A stretch of 64,000 nt of DNA from Leptolyngbya sp. PCC 6406 (GCF_000332095.2 NZ_KI913949.1:3702876-3766875), one strand, 5' to 3'; positions 1 through 8,345 are shown, counted from the stretch's first letter. Numbers and translations are program-made. The notes: generated by a model from the letters alone, not told the origin.

Positions 1-256
1 GGTGACAGGTGTTAGGAATTTTAAGTTTTAAGTTTTAAGTTTTGAATTTTGAATTGAATTACCCGTAGGGGCGCGGTTTCCGCGCCCAATGCAGGGGTTG
101 GCAGGTGACAGGTGACAGGTGACAGAAACGTAGGGTGGGCAATGCCCACCTATCCAGGGATTGTGCTATTCCGAATAACAGTGTCGTAGGCAAATTGACC
201 CAGGCTATATAATTCATTTGAACTAACTCTGAACTCACTTCCCTTCATGGCCTGCT
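1..256. repeat. Repeat-rich gene-free left edge
   Basis: No gene is visible here. Positions 19-53 are a heptamer array (TTTTAAG three times, then TTTTGAA twice). Positions 65-87 hold the palindrome GGGCGCGGTTTCCGCGCCC preceded by GTAG. Positions 102-122 are CAGGTGA three times, and 134-150 is the palindrome GGTGGGCAATGCCCACC. The block from about 65 to 182 recurs inverted and nearly identical at 8424-8534. The first part (about 40-95) recurs directly at about 4698-4755. These look like dispersed non-coding repeats; I see no clear promoter for the gene that follows. Confidence 0.75.
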
Positions 257-1021
257 ATGCCTGAGGACACCCACCAACTGCTGCTGTTTTCTGTGAGTGA
301 TTACCAGATGCCACTACCTGACTACGATGTGCGGGAGAGTTCCCGTGCCCGCCATGTCTCTCTCCGGGTTTCGTTCCAGGGGACGCTGGAGGTGGTGGTG
401 CCACCGGGATTTGATCGGGGGGAGATTCCCAAGATTTTGGATCGGCGGCGGGATTGGATTGCCCGTACTATCCAGCGCATTGAACACCAGCGGCAGTCAC
501 TCCCCGCTGACCATCAGGCGGAAAAGCCTGACAGTCTGGAACTGCGATCGCGCCAGCAAACTTGGCAGGTTACCTACGAGGTTCGTTCTGATAGTGCCTT
601 GACCCTGACCCAGAGTGGGGATTTCGACCTCATTCTGGCTGGCCCGGTGCAGGATGCGATCGCGTGTCGCGATCTGCTGCGTAACTGGCTTCAGCGACAG
701 GCACGGGCGGAGTTGGGACCGTGGTTGCAAACCCTGAGTCAGCGCTGTGATCTGGCCTATAGCCGCTGTTCAGTACGGGGGCAGACTAGCCGCTGGGGTA
801 GTTGCTCTTCTCGACAGGCGATTAGCTTGAATTACAAACTCCTGTTTTTACCACCACCGATGGTGGACTATGTGCTCATCCATGAACTGTGCCATACGGT
901 CCATATGAATCATTCCCCCGCCTTTTGGAATCTGGTACGGCGCTATTGCCCTGAGTGCGATCGCATCAGGGCTGACCTGAAAAAAGCATGGCAGTACGTG
1001 CCTCACTGGGTTGATGCCTAG
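257..1021 (+). CDS. YgjP/WlaX-like zinc metallopeptidase (M48-type, DUF45)
   Basis: A 254-residue protein of the YgjP-like metal-dependent hydrolase family. The zinc site HELCH is at residues 209-213, followed by a third probable ligand in NHS (His219). The family block around residues 176-185 (QTSRWGSCSS) is also present. No signal peptide or membrane segment is seen, so it is probably cytosolic. Length and architecture fit the family. The substrate is unknown; related proteins are annotated only as putative metalloproteases. The start is the ATG at 257, without a strong ribosome-binding site. Its stop overlaps the start of the tocopherol cyclase gene, which suggests co-transcription. Confidence 0.85.
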   Translation: MPEDTHQLLLFSVSDYQMPLPDYDVRESSRARHVSLRVSFQGTLEVVVPPGFDRGEIPKILDRRRDWIARTIQRIEHQRQSLPADHQAEKPDSLELRSRQQTWQVTYEVRSDSALTLTQSGDFDLILAGPVQDAIACRDLLRNWLQRQARAELGPWLQTLSQRCDLAYSRCSVRGQTSRWGSCSSRQAISLNYKLLFLPPPMVDYVLIHELCHTVHMNHSPAFWNLVRRYCPECDRIRADLKKAWQYVPHWVDA

Positions 1022-2171
1022 TTCCTCCTCGACCCCCATGGACCAGTTATTCTGGACGCCCCACAGCGGCTACCACTGGGATGGTGCCCCAGGGCGTTTT
1101 TTTGAGGGCTGGTACTGCCGCCTCACGCTGCCAGCGGTGGCCCAGAGTTTTGCCTTCATGTATTCCATTGACGATCCGGCGGGGGCTAGCATTCTTGATT
1201 CTTCCAGCACCCCCGATCTCAGCGGCGGCGCGGCTCAAATTCTCGGCCCCGATGAGACCTATCTGTACTGCCCCTTTCCCAACGTGGCGGGATTTTGGGC
1301 GTGGCGTGGCCATTTGGGACTAGGACACTGGGGTCAGGTGGCAGGTTCTGGAACAGTGGTATATCCTCCCCGGTACTTAGAGGCCGACCGCTTTCGGGCG
1401 GGAGTAAGTCAGGGCTACCAATTGACTGCTACCCACCACCAGGGACAGGTGCAGGATCCGCAGACGGGGCTCCAGGCCCGCTGGGACTACACCGTAGTTC
1501 CCCGATATGGTTGGGGCGGGGATCACGAACCGCCCCGACCCACAGCGGGGTGGCTGTCCTATTTGCCCATTTTTGAGCCCGGTTGGCAGGTGCTCATGGC
1601 CCATGGCTGGGGGACGGGCTGGATCGAGTGGGGGCGCGATCGCTATGACTTTCACCAAGCCCCGGTTTACTGCGAAAAGAACTGGGGCCACGCATTTCCA
1701 GAAAAGTGGTTTTGGATCCAGTGCAATGCTTTTGCTGACGAGCCGGATCTGAGTCTGACGATGGCGGGGGCGCGGCGACAGGTGCTCACCCATCAAGAAA
1801 CGGTAGGACTTGTGGGACTGCACTACCGGGGGCAGTTTTTTGAGTTGAGTTCTCTCAGGGGGCAAATACAGTGGCAGGTCACCCCCTGGGGCGACTGGTG
1901 GGTCAGCGCCCTTACCCATCGCTATCGCTTGGAACTGCGGGGGACTTGTGACGCGACCCCGGCCCAAGTGCGCGTCCCCACTCGCGAAGGACTCCAATTT
2001 CGCTGCTGGGACACCACCCACGGCCATCTGACGGTCAGCCTCTGGGCGAGATCTCCTGCGGGGCGGGACTGCCCTTTTCAGGAGAGCCTGATCCTCCAAG
2101 CGGAAAGCACCCTGGCAGGGCTGGAAGTCGGTGGCCACGACTGGCAACACCCCTGGCAATATTCCGGCTAA
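1014..2171 (+). CDS. Tocopherol cyclase family protein
   Basis: A 385-residue protein matching cyanobacterial and plant tocopherol cyclase (VTE1 family), which closes the chromanol ring of tocopherols from the phytylquinol precursor. The N-terminus carries the family block TPHSGYHWDG..RFFEGWYCRL and then FAFMYSIDDP. Later Trp-rich stretches (CEKNWGHAFPEKWFWIQCNA) are also characteristic. No transmembrane helix is evident. The start could be TTG 1011, ATG 1014 or ATG 1038; ATG 1014 overlaps the upstream TAG at 1019-1021, giving likely translational coupling with the peptidase. A clean terminator hairpin follows the stop. Assignment rests on recognised sequence blocks. Confidence 0.88.
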   Translation: MPSSSSTPMDQLFWTPHSGYHWDGAPGRFFEGWYCRLTLPAVAQSFAFMYSIDDPAGASILDSSSTPDLSGGAAQILGPDETYLYCPFPNVAGFWAWRGHLGLGHWGQVAGSGTVVYPPRYLEADRFRAGVSQGYQLTATHHQGQVQDPQTGLQARWDYTVVPRYGWGGDHEPPRPTAGWLSYLPIFEPGWQVLMAHGWGTGWIEWGRDRYDFHQAPVYCEKNWGHAFPEKWFWIQCNAFADEPDLSLTMAGARRQVLTHQETVGLVGLHYRGQFFELSSLRGQIQWQVTPWGDWWVSALTHRYRLELRGTCDATPAQVRVPTREGLQFRCWDTTHGHLTVSLWARSPAGRDCPFQESLILQAESTLAGLEVGGHDWQHPWQYSG

Positions 2172-2196
2172 GGAACCCGGATCTTCCATTAAAAAA

Positions 2197-2219
2197 GCCT
2201 TCGGAGATTCTCCGAAGGC
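2197..2219. terminator. Bidirectional intrinsic terminator
   Basis: A 9-bp perfect stem GCCTTCGGA/TCCGAAGGC with loop GATTC. It is flanked by an A-run at 2191-2196 and a T-run at 2224-2228, so it can terminate both the plus-strand cyclase gene and the convergent minus-strand CHRD gene. Confidence 0.85.
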
Positions 2220-2264
2220 GAATATTTTTCGGTTAGCCAATGTTGGCGTCAACAGTTGTAGCCT

Positions 2265-2915
2265 TTAGCCTGCAACTAAGCTCTCTTTGCGTCGACGAGA
2301 TACCGTCAAACCCAGAGCAGCAGCACTCATTAGAGCTAGACCTGTAGCTGGTTCGGGCACAGTTGCAGCATCTTCGTCAAACTCAATTTGCCCGCGAATT
2401 TCTCCAGGAGCGGCAAACTCAGGGGTATTTGAGTGCAAATTGAAATAGTACTGCCCTGCCAAAAAGCGATTGTATACGACGCTGGGATTGACCCCAGCGG
2501 CAGTCACATCCGCAGCCGTCCAGCTACCGGCGAAACTACCGCTGGTAACGCCTGTATTGACTGGTGCATTGTTCAGGTCATGCACCACAGGCCCTGTTTG
2601 CTGGGTGAAGGGCACGCCATCGGGCATTGCAGACAAGTGGATGTGGGCCAAAATCAGCTCTGCGGCTAATCCTGAAAAGCTAACATCGTAGGTAAATTCC
2701 CAGCTATCTGGATCGCCAACTAGGGAGCCTGTAACCAATCCGGTGGCGGTACTATCGTTAGCGGGGACTTCATTCATGCCGTTGAGTTCAGAGAAGTAGC
2801 TAAAGGAAGCTGCTTCAACAGCGACAGGTGCGAGAACTGCGATCGCACTCGCAAATCCTGCCATAGAGAGTGTTTTAAGCATTGACATGGGGTAACTTTG
2901 GATTCTAAACAACAT
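2265..2915 (-). CDS. CHRD-domain protein with PEP-CTERM sorting signal
   Basis: A secreted 216-residue protein. An N-terminal hydrophobic signal segment lies at about residues 13-35, ending near VEAAS. A CHRD-like domain follows (FSYFSELNGMNEVP..., ILAHIHL, YYFNLHSN, GEIRGQI). The C-terminus is a textbook PEP-CTERM tail: VPEPA at residues 186-190, a hydrophobic helix, then SRRRK. Exosortases recognise this tail, and a cyanoexosortase B gene lies 11.7 kb away at 14594-15493, so this protein is a plausible client (inference). The biological role of CHRD domains is not well defined. The start could be the ATG at 2915, 2888 or 2882; none has a good ribosome-binding site. It converges on the tocopherol cyclase gene through a shared terminator. 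Confidence 0.88.
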   Translation of the reverse strand: MLFRIQSYPMSMLKTLSMAGFASAIAVLAPVAVEAASFSYFSELNGMNEVPANDSTATGLVTGSLVGDPDSWEFTYDVSFSGLAAELILAHIHLSAMPDGVPFTQQTGPVVHDLNNAPVNTGVTSGSFAGSWTAADVTAAGVNPSVVYNRFLAGQYYFNLHSNTPEFAAPGEIRGQIEFDEDAATVPEPATGLALMSAAALGLTVSRRRKESLVAG

Positions 2916-3022
2916 TCAACTGTGAGCAATAGGTGCTCAGTGCAAGTACGAGGAGCTGCCCCAATTGGATTTATGAAAACCGTAAAAATACCAGAACCAT
3001 CAAAGCTGGCTAGGAATAACCG

Positions 3023-3088
3023 TTCACATCCCCCCTACCTTCGAACCAGGGATCAAGGGTTGTAGCGGTTTAGCCGGGGGGATGTGAA
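3023..3088. repeat. 13-bp perfect inverted repeat between divergent genes
   Basis: Arms TTCACATCCCCCC (3023-3035) and GGGGGGATGTGAA (3076-3088) are perfect complements separated by 40 bases. They lie in the 223-bp spacer between the divergent CHRD and pirin genes. It could be a small mobile-element remnant or a structured leader of the pirin mRNA; the sequence alone does not decide. No T-run follows, so it is unlikely to be a terminator. Confidence 0.8.
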
Positions 3089-3138
3089 TTATTGCGGCTA
3101 GGATGTGTGGCTTTGGCCAATTTGCTACGGTAACGGGA

Positions 3139-4053
3139 ATGAAATCCTTTGACTCTGCCATTGTTCAACACCTGTTGGTTCCAGAGACCAAAGATCTAGG
3201 GGGCTTCACAGCGCGGCGGTTGTTGCCCAGTGACGCATTGCCCATGGTGGGACCCTTCATTTTCTTTGACCACCTAGGGCCTGCGGTCTTTCCCCCCGGT
3301 CAAGGCATTGATGTGCGACCCCATCCCCACATCAATCTGGCCACAGTGACCTACCTGTTTGAGGGGGCAATCCTCCATCGCGACAGTCTGGGTACGGTGC
3401 AGGAGATCCGGCCTGGGGCGGTGAACTGGATGACGGCGGGGCGAGGCATCGTCCACTCAGAGCGATCGCCAGAGGCCGAGCGACAGAGCGCCGCCCGCCT
3501 CCACGGCATTCAAACTTGGTTGGCACTGCCCCCAGAGCATGAGGAAACGGCTCCTGGGTTTTGCCACCATCCCAGTGCCAGTTTGCCTACGTGGGAGGAT
3601 CAGGGTGCTCAGGTGAAGGTGATCGCGGGGAGCGTCTATGGCCATCACTCCCCCGTGCAGACCTTCTCTCCCACGCTCTACTTGGATGTGCAGTTTCCCG
3701 AAGGAGGACAGTTCACGATTCCCCCTGAGGTGGCGGAGCGGGGGGTCTACAGTGTTACGCCGGGGCTAACGCTGGGGGATAACCCTCTGTCGCAACATCG
3801 GCTAGCGGTTTTGGCGGCAGAGCAGCCGGTGACGGTGATGGCAGAGTCGGGAAGTCGCTGCATTGTGATTGGGGGAGATCCCGTCGGTCCCCGCATCAAG
3901 TGGTGGAATTTTGTCTCTAGTCGCCGCGATCGCATTTCCCAGGCTAAAGTCGATTGGCGCTCGGGACGGTTTGACCCCGTCCCGACGGAAACTGAGTTCA
4001 TTCCTCTGCCTGCGGATGAGGCGGTGCTGGAGGTAAATGCGGGGGTGGATTAA
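3139..4053 (+). CDS. Pirin family protein
   Basis: A bicupin protein of about 304 residues in the pirin family. The first cupin contains DHLGP...HPHINLATVTYLFEGAILHRDS, with the His residues that bind iron in pirins, and then WMTAGRGIVHSER, a hallmark of this family. The second cupin (residues about 170-290) includes YLDVQFPEGG and the conserved GGDP near the end. Known members act as redox-sensing regulators or quercetinase-like dioxygenases; which applies here is unknown. An upstream in-frame start exists at 3103, but ATG 3139, preceded by GGGA, better fits family N-termini. It is transcribed alone and converges on purN. Confidence 0.88.
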   Translation: MKSFDSAIVQHLLVPETKDLGGFTARRLLPSDALPMVGPFIFFDHLGPAVFPPGQGIDVRPHPHINLATVTYLFEGAILHRDSLGTVQEIRPGAVNWMTAGRGIVHSERSPEAERQSAARLHGIQTWLALPPEHEETAPGFCHHPSASLPTWEDQGAQVKVIAGSVYGHHSPVQTFSPTLYLDVQFPEGGQFTIPPEVAERGVYSVTPGLTLGDNPLSQHRLAVLAAEQPVTVMAESGSRCIVIGGDPVGPRIKWWNFVSSRRDRISQAKVDWRSGRFDPVPTETEFIPLPADEAVLEVNAGVD

Positions 4054-4071
4054 CCCTCGCAACGTATTGCC

Positions 4072-4650
4072 TCAATCTATTGCTGAGAACCCACTCGCGG
4101 CCAGCGCGATCGCGGCGGGATAAATGCGGTGCTCCTGAACCTGGATCCGAGCCTGAAGGGTGGCAGGGGTATCGGTGGGGAATATGGGAACCGCCGCCTG
4201 CATAATAATCGGGCCGCTATCCACCACCAATTCCACAAAATGCACCGTGCAACCCGTCACCGTCACCCCCGCCTGGAGCGCCTGCTCCACCGCCCGCACC
4301 CCAGGGAAACTGGGCAATAAACTGGGGTGGATATTCACCATGCGGCGGGGGAAGGCGTCGAGTAACACCGCCGTAACCCGCCGCATCCAGCCCGCCATCA
4401 CCACCCAGTCCACCCAATGCTGTTTCAGGGTGGCGACGAGTGCCCCATCTAGATCTTCCCGTGTGGGGTGGTCGCGATGGTTGTGCAGCACCGTAGGGAG
4501 ACCATATTTCTCCGCCTGTGCCACGATCCCCGCCCCTGGGTTGTTGTAAATTACGACGGCAATCTCAGCGTGGAGTTGGCCGGTGGCAATAGCCGCCGCG
4601 ATCGCGGCCATATTGGTGCCATTGCCGCTGGCGAGGATGCCTAAGCGCCA
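4072..4650 (-). CDS. purN: Phosphoribosylglycinamide formyltransferase, start codon missing
   Basis: PurN transfers a formyl group from 10-formyl-THF to GAR in purine synthesis. Catalytic-site blocks are intact: VNIHPSLLPSFPG (Asn and His) and VVDSGPIIMQ (Asp). The first ATG in frame (4611) would remove the first strand and the GAR-phosphate loop. However, the frame stays open upstream and encodes WRLGILASGNGTN (positions 4612-4650), which is clearly the real N-terminal fold. It remains open to a TAA at 4714-4716, yet contains no ATG, GTG, TTG or CTG. A heptamer/palindrome repeat begins at about 4690, exactly where a start would be expected. The coordinates here cover the visible homology only. 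Initiation at a rare codon (ATC or ATT), an assembly error, or a repeat-damaged gene are all possible. Confidence 0.85.
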   Translation of the reverse strand, partial: WRLGILASGNGTNMAAIAAAIATGQLHAEIAVVIYNNPGAGIVAQAEKYGLPTVLHNHRDHPTREDLDGALVATLKQHWVDWVVMAGWMRRVTAVLLDAFPRRMVNIHPSLLPSFPGVRAVEQALQAGVTVTGCTVHFVELVVDSGPIIMQAAVPIFPTDTPATLQARIQVQEHRIYPAAIALAASGFSAID

Positions 4651-4689
4651 GGGCTGGGGCGATCGGGGTAGGGGATCGGGGATGGGGGG

Positions 4690-4746
4690 AGTTTTGAGTT
4701 TTGAATTTTGAATTTAATTTCCCGTAGGGGCGCGGTTTCCGCGCCC
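4690..4746. repeat. Heptamer array plus GC palindrome abutting purN
   Basis: GTTTTGA occurs twice (4691-4704), then ATTTTGA, followed by CCCGTAGGGG and the palindrome GGGCGCGGTTTCCGCGCCC (ending at 4746). It matches positions about 40-95 at the left edge of the window. The rest of the 4714-4974 spacer shows no gene. Confidence 0.75.
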
Positions 4747-4974
4747 AATGCAGGGGGTGGGTGGGGTGGATGCAGTTTGTGCGCCCAATGTAGGCGTGGC
4801 TTCGGACTGGGCATTCGTGAGTGCTTTAGCAGCCTACCGTTTTTTGCTGAATGGATTGGATGAGTTGACCGGGTTGACCGTTGGGTGGGGTTGTCGTGGT
4901 AAGTGTTTAGAGGCTCCCATTTTGCTCAGCTTTTGGCCTGGAGCTGGTCCTATCTGTCCTCTGTGTCCGATGCC

Positions 4975-5679
4975 ATGGCTCTTAACGCGGTTTTTTTTGA
5001 ACTGAGCGGTGTCATTATCAATGATGGAGCCCTGCGTCAGCGCCTTCTGGATGAGTTGCTGATCGGAGAAAATTTGCGCCCGGATCCGGGAGAATTTGAC
5101 CAAGTCTGTCGAGGGCGAGGGGATCGCACCTGTCTGCAAATGCTATTGTCGCGGCGGGGGCGGGTAATGGGTGCTGAAGGTCTGAAAAAACTTCTGGAGC
5201 TGCGATCGCAGCGCTACCAGGAAGGGCTAGCCAGCTTGGATCGGTTGCCGCTGTATCCAGGGCTAGAGGACTTCTTGTACCAGCTCAAGGTGGCCCAGAC
5301 ACCGTTAGGCATTGTCAGCGGGGCGCAGCGGGGAGATGTGGACTGGGTATTGCAGCGGGCCAAGTTAGCAACAGCCTTCAGTATCCTTGTGACGGCAGAA
5401 GACCTATCCCCAGGGGGGGACAAGCCCGCTGGGGAGGGGTATGAAGTTGCTATTGCTCGCCTTCAGGACCAGTACCCCGATCGGTTCATTTCCCCAGAGA
5501 CCTGTCTAGCGGTAGAATCTTCCTTCGCCGGGATTGCAGCGGCCCAAGCCGCAGGGGTACCCGTCGTGGGGGTGGCCCATCAGTACCCCTATCGGATGAT
5601 GCAGCGGCGGGCGGATGTAGCGGTGGATTATTTGAACGAGTTGGACTTGGACTGGCTAGGACGGTATTACAGGGATTGA
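4975..5679 (+). CDS. HAD-superfamily protein with altered catalytic motifs
   Basis: A 234-residue protein with the overall plan of HAD subfamily I phosphatases: motif I region at residues 5-13, helical cap at about 20-90, motif II Ser115 (LGIVSG), motif III Lys150 (GGDKP) and motif IV at 178-183. Motif I reads AVFFELSGV. Where active enzymes have DxD, it has Glu9 and Ser11. Motif IV reads VESS, so the second acidic residue of the usual ED pair is Ser182. The nucleophile, the general acid and one Mg ligand are therefore changed, and it may be a non-catalytic or repurposed HAD protein (inference). Start ATG 4975 gives the usual family N-terminus; an upstream in-frame start at 4903 adds residues without similarity. 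A heptamer repeat array follows immediately. Confidence 0.8.
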   Translation: MALNAVFFELSGVIINDGALRQRLLDELLIGENLRPDPGEFDQVCRGRGDRTCLQMLLSRRGRVMGAEGLKKLLELRSQRYQEGLASLDRLPLYPGLEDFLYQLKVAQTPLGIVSGAQRGDVDWVLQRAKLATAFSILVTAEDLSPGGDKPAGEGYEVAIARLQDQYPDRFISPETCLAVESSFAGIAAAQAAGVPVVGVAHQYPYRMMQRRADVAVDYLNELDLDWLGRYYRD

Positions 5680-5680
5680 C

Positions 5681-5837
5681 TTTTACCCTTGTACCCTTCA
5701 CCTTTTACCCTTGTACCCTTCACCTTTTACCCTTCACCTTTTACCCTCTACCCTTCACCTTTTACCCTCTACCCTTCACCTTTTACCCTCTACCCTTCAC
5801 CTTTTACCCTCTACCCTTTACCTTTTGCCCTTTACCT
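5681..5837. repeat. Tandem array of 21-22 bp units built from heptamers
   Basis: Units of TTTTACC + CTCTACC (or CTTGTACC) + CTTCACC repeat about seven times; the 21-bp form is three heptamers in a row. It resembles the short tandemly repeated repetitive (STRR) sequences described in cyanobacteria. It fills the spacer between the HAD gene stop and the fumC ribosome-binding site. The array is open in the fumC frame but contains no ATG there, so I treat it as non-coding. Confidence 0.9.
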
Positions 5838-5860
5838 TTAATTCCCAGGGAGTAATTGCT

Positions 5861-7255
5861 GTGGTCAAGACTCGTACTGAAACCGACAGTATGGGGCCGA
5901 TTCCGGTGGCCTGCGATCGCTATTGGGGTGCCCAGACCCAGCGATCGCTCCATTACTTCGCCATTGGTGAAGACACCATGCCTCGGGAAATGATTCGAGC
6001 CTTTGGCATCTTGAAGCGGTCAGCGGCGGTGGTAAATGGGGATCTGGGCACGCTGACGGAATACCAGGTCCAAGCCATGGTGCAAGCGGCGGACGAAGTG
6101 ATTGAAGGGGAACTGGATGATCATTTTCCGCTGCGGGTGTGGCAGACCGGCAGCGGTACCCAGACGAATATGAATGCCAATGAAGTCATAGCCAACCGGG
6201 CCATTGAGATCCTGGGGGGCGAGGTGGGCAGCAAGACCCCGATTCATCCCAATGACCATGTGAATCATGGCCAGTCCTCGAATGACACCTTTCCCACGGC
6301 GATGCATATTGCCACGGTAGAGCAGATACACCATGCCCTGATCCCTGCGGTGACCCATCTGCGGGATGCCCTAGCGAAGAAGGCGGAGGATTTCGAGGCG
6401 ATTGTCAAAATTGGCCGCACTCACCTCATGGATGCGGTGCCCCTCACCCTAGGGCAGGAATTCTCTGGGTACGTGGCCCAGGTGAGCCAGGGGTTGCGGC
6501 GCATTGAGGCGATGCTGCCGGAACTGGGGGATCTGGCCATTGGCGGGACGGCGGTGGGTACGGGGCTCAACACCCATCCTGAGTTTGCCAAGCGGGTAGC
6601 CGCCGAGATCGCAGCCTATACCCAACTTCCCTTCCGCGCCGCTCCCAATCCCTTCGCCGCCCTGGCTGCCCACGACGCCCTAGTGGCCACCAGCGGCACC
6701 CTCAAAACCCTGGCGGTGGCCCTGATGAAAATTGCCAATGACCTCCGTTGGCTAGGGTCTGGCCCCCGCTGCGGCCTGGGGGAACTGCATCTGCCCGCCA
6801 ATGAACCGGGATCATCGATCATGCCGGGAAAGGTGAACCCGACCCAGTGTGAGGCGATGACGATGGTGTGTGTGCAGGTGATGGGCAATGATGCCGCGAT
6901 CGCGATCGCGGGCAGTCAGGGCAATCTTGAACTGAACGTGTTCAAACCCGTGATCATCCATAACCTGCTCCATTCCATCCGCCTGCTCACCGACGCCTGC
7001 CGCAGCTTCACCGATCACCTTGTCCTAGGCATCGAACCCAACCGGGCTCAGATTCAAACCTTTGTGGAAAACTCCCTGATGCTGGTGACAGCTTTGAACC
7101 CTATCATCGGCTACGACAAAGCGGCCCAAGTGGCGAAGAAAGCCTATACCGAAAACACCACGCTGCGGGATGCCTGCATTGCCCTTGGCTTCCTCACCGG
7201 AACCGACTTTGACCAGCAGGTCCGTCCCGATCAGATGACTCACCCATCCCGCTAA
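5861..7255 (+). CDS. fumC: Class II fumarate hydratase
   Basis: Interconverts fumarate and malate in the TCA cycle; a soluble homotetramer in the family. From GTG 5861 the protein has 464 residues, close to the 467 of E. coli FumC. The N-terminus ([22 protein letters not shown]), the [17 protein letters not shown] block, and the superfamily signature [15 protein letters not shown] at about residues 316-330 are all present. GTG 5861 is chosen because AGGGAG at 5847-5852 is well placed; a longer frame runs back into the tandem repeat and is not expected to be translated. C-terminal residues [14 protein letters not shown] match fumarases. Transcribed alone. Confidence 0.95.
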   Translation: MVKTRTETDSMGPIPVACDRYWGAQTQRSLHYFAIGEDTMPREMIRAFGILKRSAAVVNGDLGTLTEYQVQAMVQAADEVIEGELDDHFPLRVWQTGSGTQTNMNANEVIANRAIEILGGEVGSKTPIHPNDHVNHGQSSNDTFPTAMHIATVEQIHHALIPAVTHLRDALAKKAEDFEAIVKIGRTHLMDAVPLTLGQEFSGYVAQVSQGLRRIEAMLPELGDLAIGGTAVGTGLNTHPEFAKRVAAEIAAYTQLPFRAAPNPFAALAAHDALVATSGTLKTLAVALMKIANDLRWLGSGPRCGLGELHLPANEPGSSIMPGKVNPTQCEAMTMVCVQVMGNDAAIAIAGSQGNLELNVFKPVIIHNLLHSIRLLTDACRSFTDHLVLGIEPNRAQIQTFVENSLMLVTALNPIIGYDKAAQVAKKAYTENTTLRDACIALGFLTGTDFDQQVRPDQMTHPSR

Positions 7256-7289
7256 TCCCCAGAATGGGGTGATGGGGTGATGGGGTGTT

Positions 7290-7349
7290 GGCGAAGCCTG
7301 CCCGTTGGCGATGAGCCTGCCTTTGGCATAGGGCTTAGAGGTGATGGGG
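7290..7349 (+). repeat. 60-bp repeat, left arm of an inverted pair
   Basis: Begins GGCGAAGCCTGCCCGTTGGC and ends GGTGATGGGG. The exact reverse complement is at 8534-8593. The two arms enclose a MITE, one minus-strand gene and other repeats. Confidence 0.85.
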
Positions 7350-7450
7350 TGTTGGGGGGCGGTTATACCAGCTCTCTGGGTATTGGCTACAAATAGGCAT
7401 CCCGTAGGGGCGTGCGGCTGCACGCCCAGGGCAAGATCTGTCGCAATGAC

Positions 7451-7588
7451 GGGTATCAACGTAAGCCGAGACAATATTGGTTCCGAGGAATTCAGTAGTC
7501 AGGAGCCAGAATCCAGTACCCTCCTAGATTCTGGCTCCTAGCTCCTAACTCCTCCCCACGAGATTTGTCCCGCTTTGAGTTGATACCC
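7451..7588. mobile_element. MITE-like element, copy 1 (138 bp)
   Basis: Ends are imperfect 24-bp inverted repeats starting GGGTATCAAC and ending GTTGATACCC (about 19 of 24 match). An internal hairpin pairs GGAGCCAGAA with TTCTGGCTCC. A second, inverted copy is at 61286-61416 and carries an 8-bp target duplication; this copy does not. No transposase is encoded, so mobilisation would be in trans. The rest of the 7256-7652 gap holds short G-rich direct repeats and no gene. Confidence 0.8.
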
Positions 7589-7652
7589 AGTATTCCTTCT
7601 AAAAAATCATCCCCTGAGTGGGGTAAAAGGGGCAGATCGGCAGCTCTGGACC

Positions 7653-8345
7653 CTATTCATTGCTAACGGCTACCGTCGGAGCCAGGAGCACCACTTCGCT
7701 GCTATCTACCATAAAGGCCGTAACCCTGCCGCTGAGCTGTTGCAGGGTCGCTGCGGCGGTCTGGACATCACCACTATAGATCGCCAGCAGATAGGGCCGC
7801 TGGCGATAGACGGCTAATCCCACGGGTTTACCTAGGGTGGATTGGATGGCGGATGCGATCGCGGGATCAGTGCCATAGTCCACCAGCACCGCGTATCCCT
7901 CCCCCAAAAGCTGGGGCGCATAGCCCCCACCGGCAGTACTGGGGGAGGAGGATCCGGAGTCCGCATCCAGGTCAGAGGGCAGAGGGGCGGCGGTCCCATC
8001 ACTGGCAGGACGAGCAACAAAGGCTTGAGCCCCCTCCACCTCCGTCAGGTACTGTGCCCAGGCATTAGCGTTTTCGAGGCTGCTGAAGCCCCCCGCCCGC
8101 ACCACAGGCTCGGACAGATACTGGCACACCATGACGTTTGTGCTGGTGGGCAGTAGGGACTGGATTCGATTGCGCTCCACCTCCGTGTTGCCCTGGATCA
8201 GAAGTAAATATTCCGTTGGGGCCGGAGGAGGGCAAGGGGGAAAGGTTTGGGCCACCGCCGCCGTGGGTGCGATTGCGCCCACGACCGCCATCAGTATCCC
8301 CCATTGCCAGCGTCGGTCCCCATAGAGTTCATTGATCCCAGCCAT
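7653..8345 (-). CDS. Predicted exported protein with two similar halves, unknown function
   Basis: About 230 residues from ATG 8345 (a GTG at 8360 is the alternative start). An N-terminal signal segment ends near AVAQTF. Two domains follow. The first runs YLLLIQGNTE... to ...ALVARP-like FVARP, and the second runs YAVLVDYGTD... to ...VVLLAP. They are joined by a Ser/Gly/Pro-rich linker (about residues 130-155 of the mature part). Each half has an alternating beta-alpha-beta pattern and a Tyr/Leu-rich middle, reminiscent of SPOR-type peptidoglycan-binding domains, but I cannot confirm that. It is not a family I recognise by name. It lies between exact 60-bp inverted repeats (7290-7349 and 8534-8593). 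Confidence 0.65.
   Translation of the reverse strand: MAGINELYGDRRWQWGILMAVVGAIAPTAAVAQTFPPCPPPAPTEYLLLIQGNTEVERNRIQSLLPTSTNVMVCQYLSEPVVRAGGFSSLENANAWAQYLTEVEGAQAFVARPASDGTAAPLPSDLDADSGSSSPSTAGGGYAPQLLGEGYAVLVDYGTDPAIASAIQSTLGKPVGLAVYRQRPYLLAIYSGDVQTAAATLQQLSGRVTAFMVDSSEVVLLAPTVAVSNE

Noticed and set aside
19-122. Possible CRISPR array
   Set aside because: Repeat units are 7 bp without unique spacers, so these are heptamer arrays, as are those at 4691 and 5681.
3036-3075. tRNA-like TTCGAA in the 3023-3088 repeat
   Set aside because: No acceptor or anticodon stem; the flanks form a single long inverted repeat.
5711-5860. 50-residue N-terminal extension of fumC
   Set aside because: It translates the tandem repeat (LHLLPST units), has no ATG, and a good ribosome-binding site precedes GTG 5861.
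7341-7541. 66-codon open frame through a repeat and MITE
   Set aside because: Reads through non-coding repeats; no start signal.
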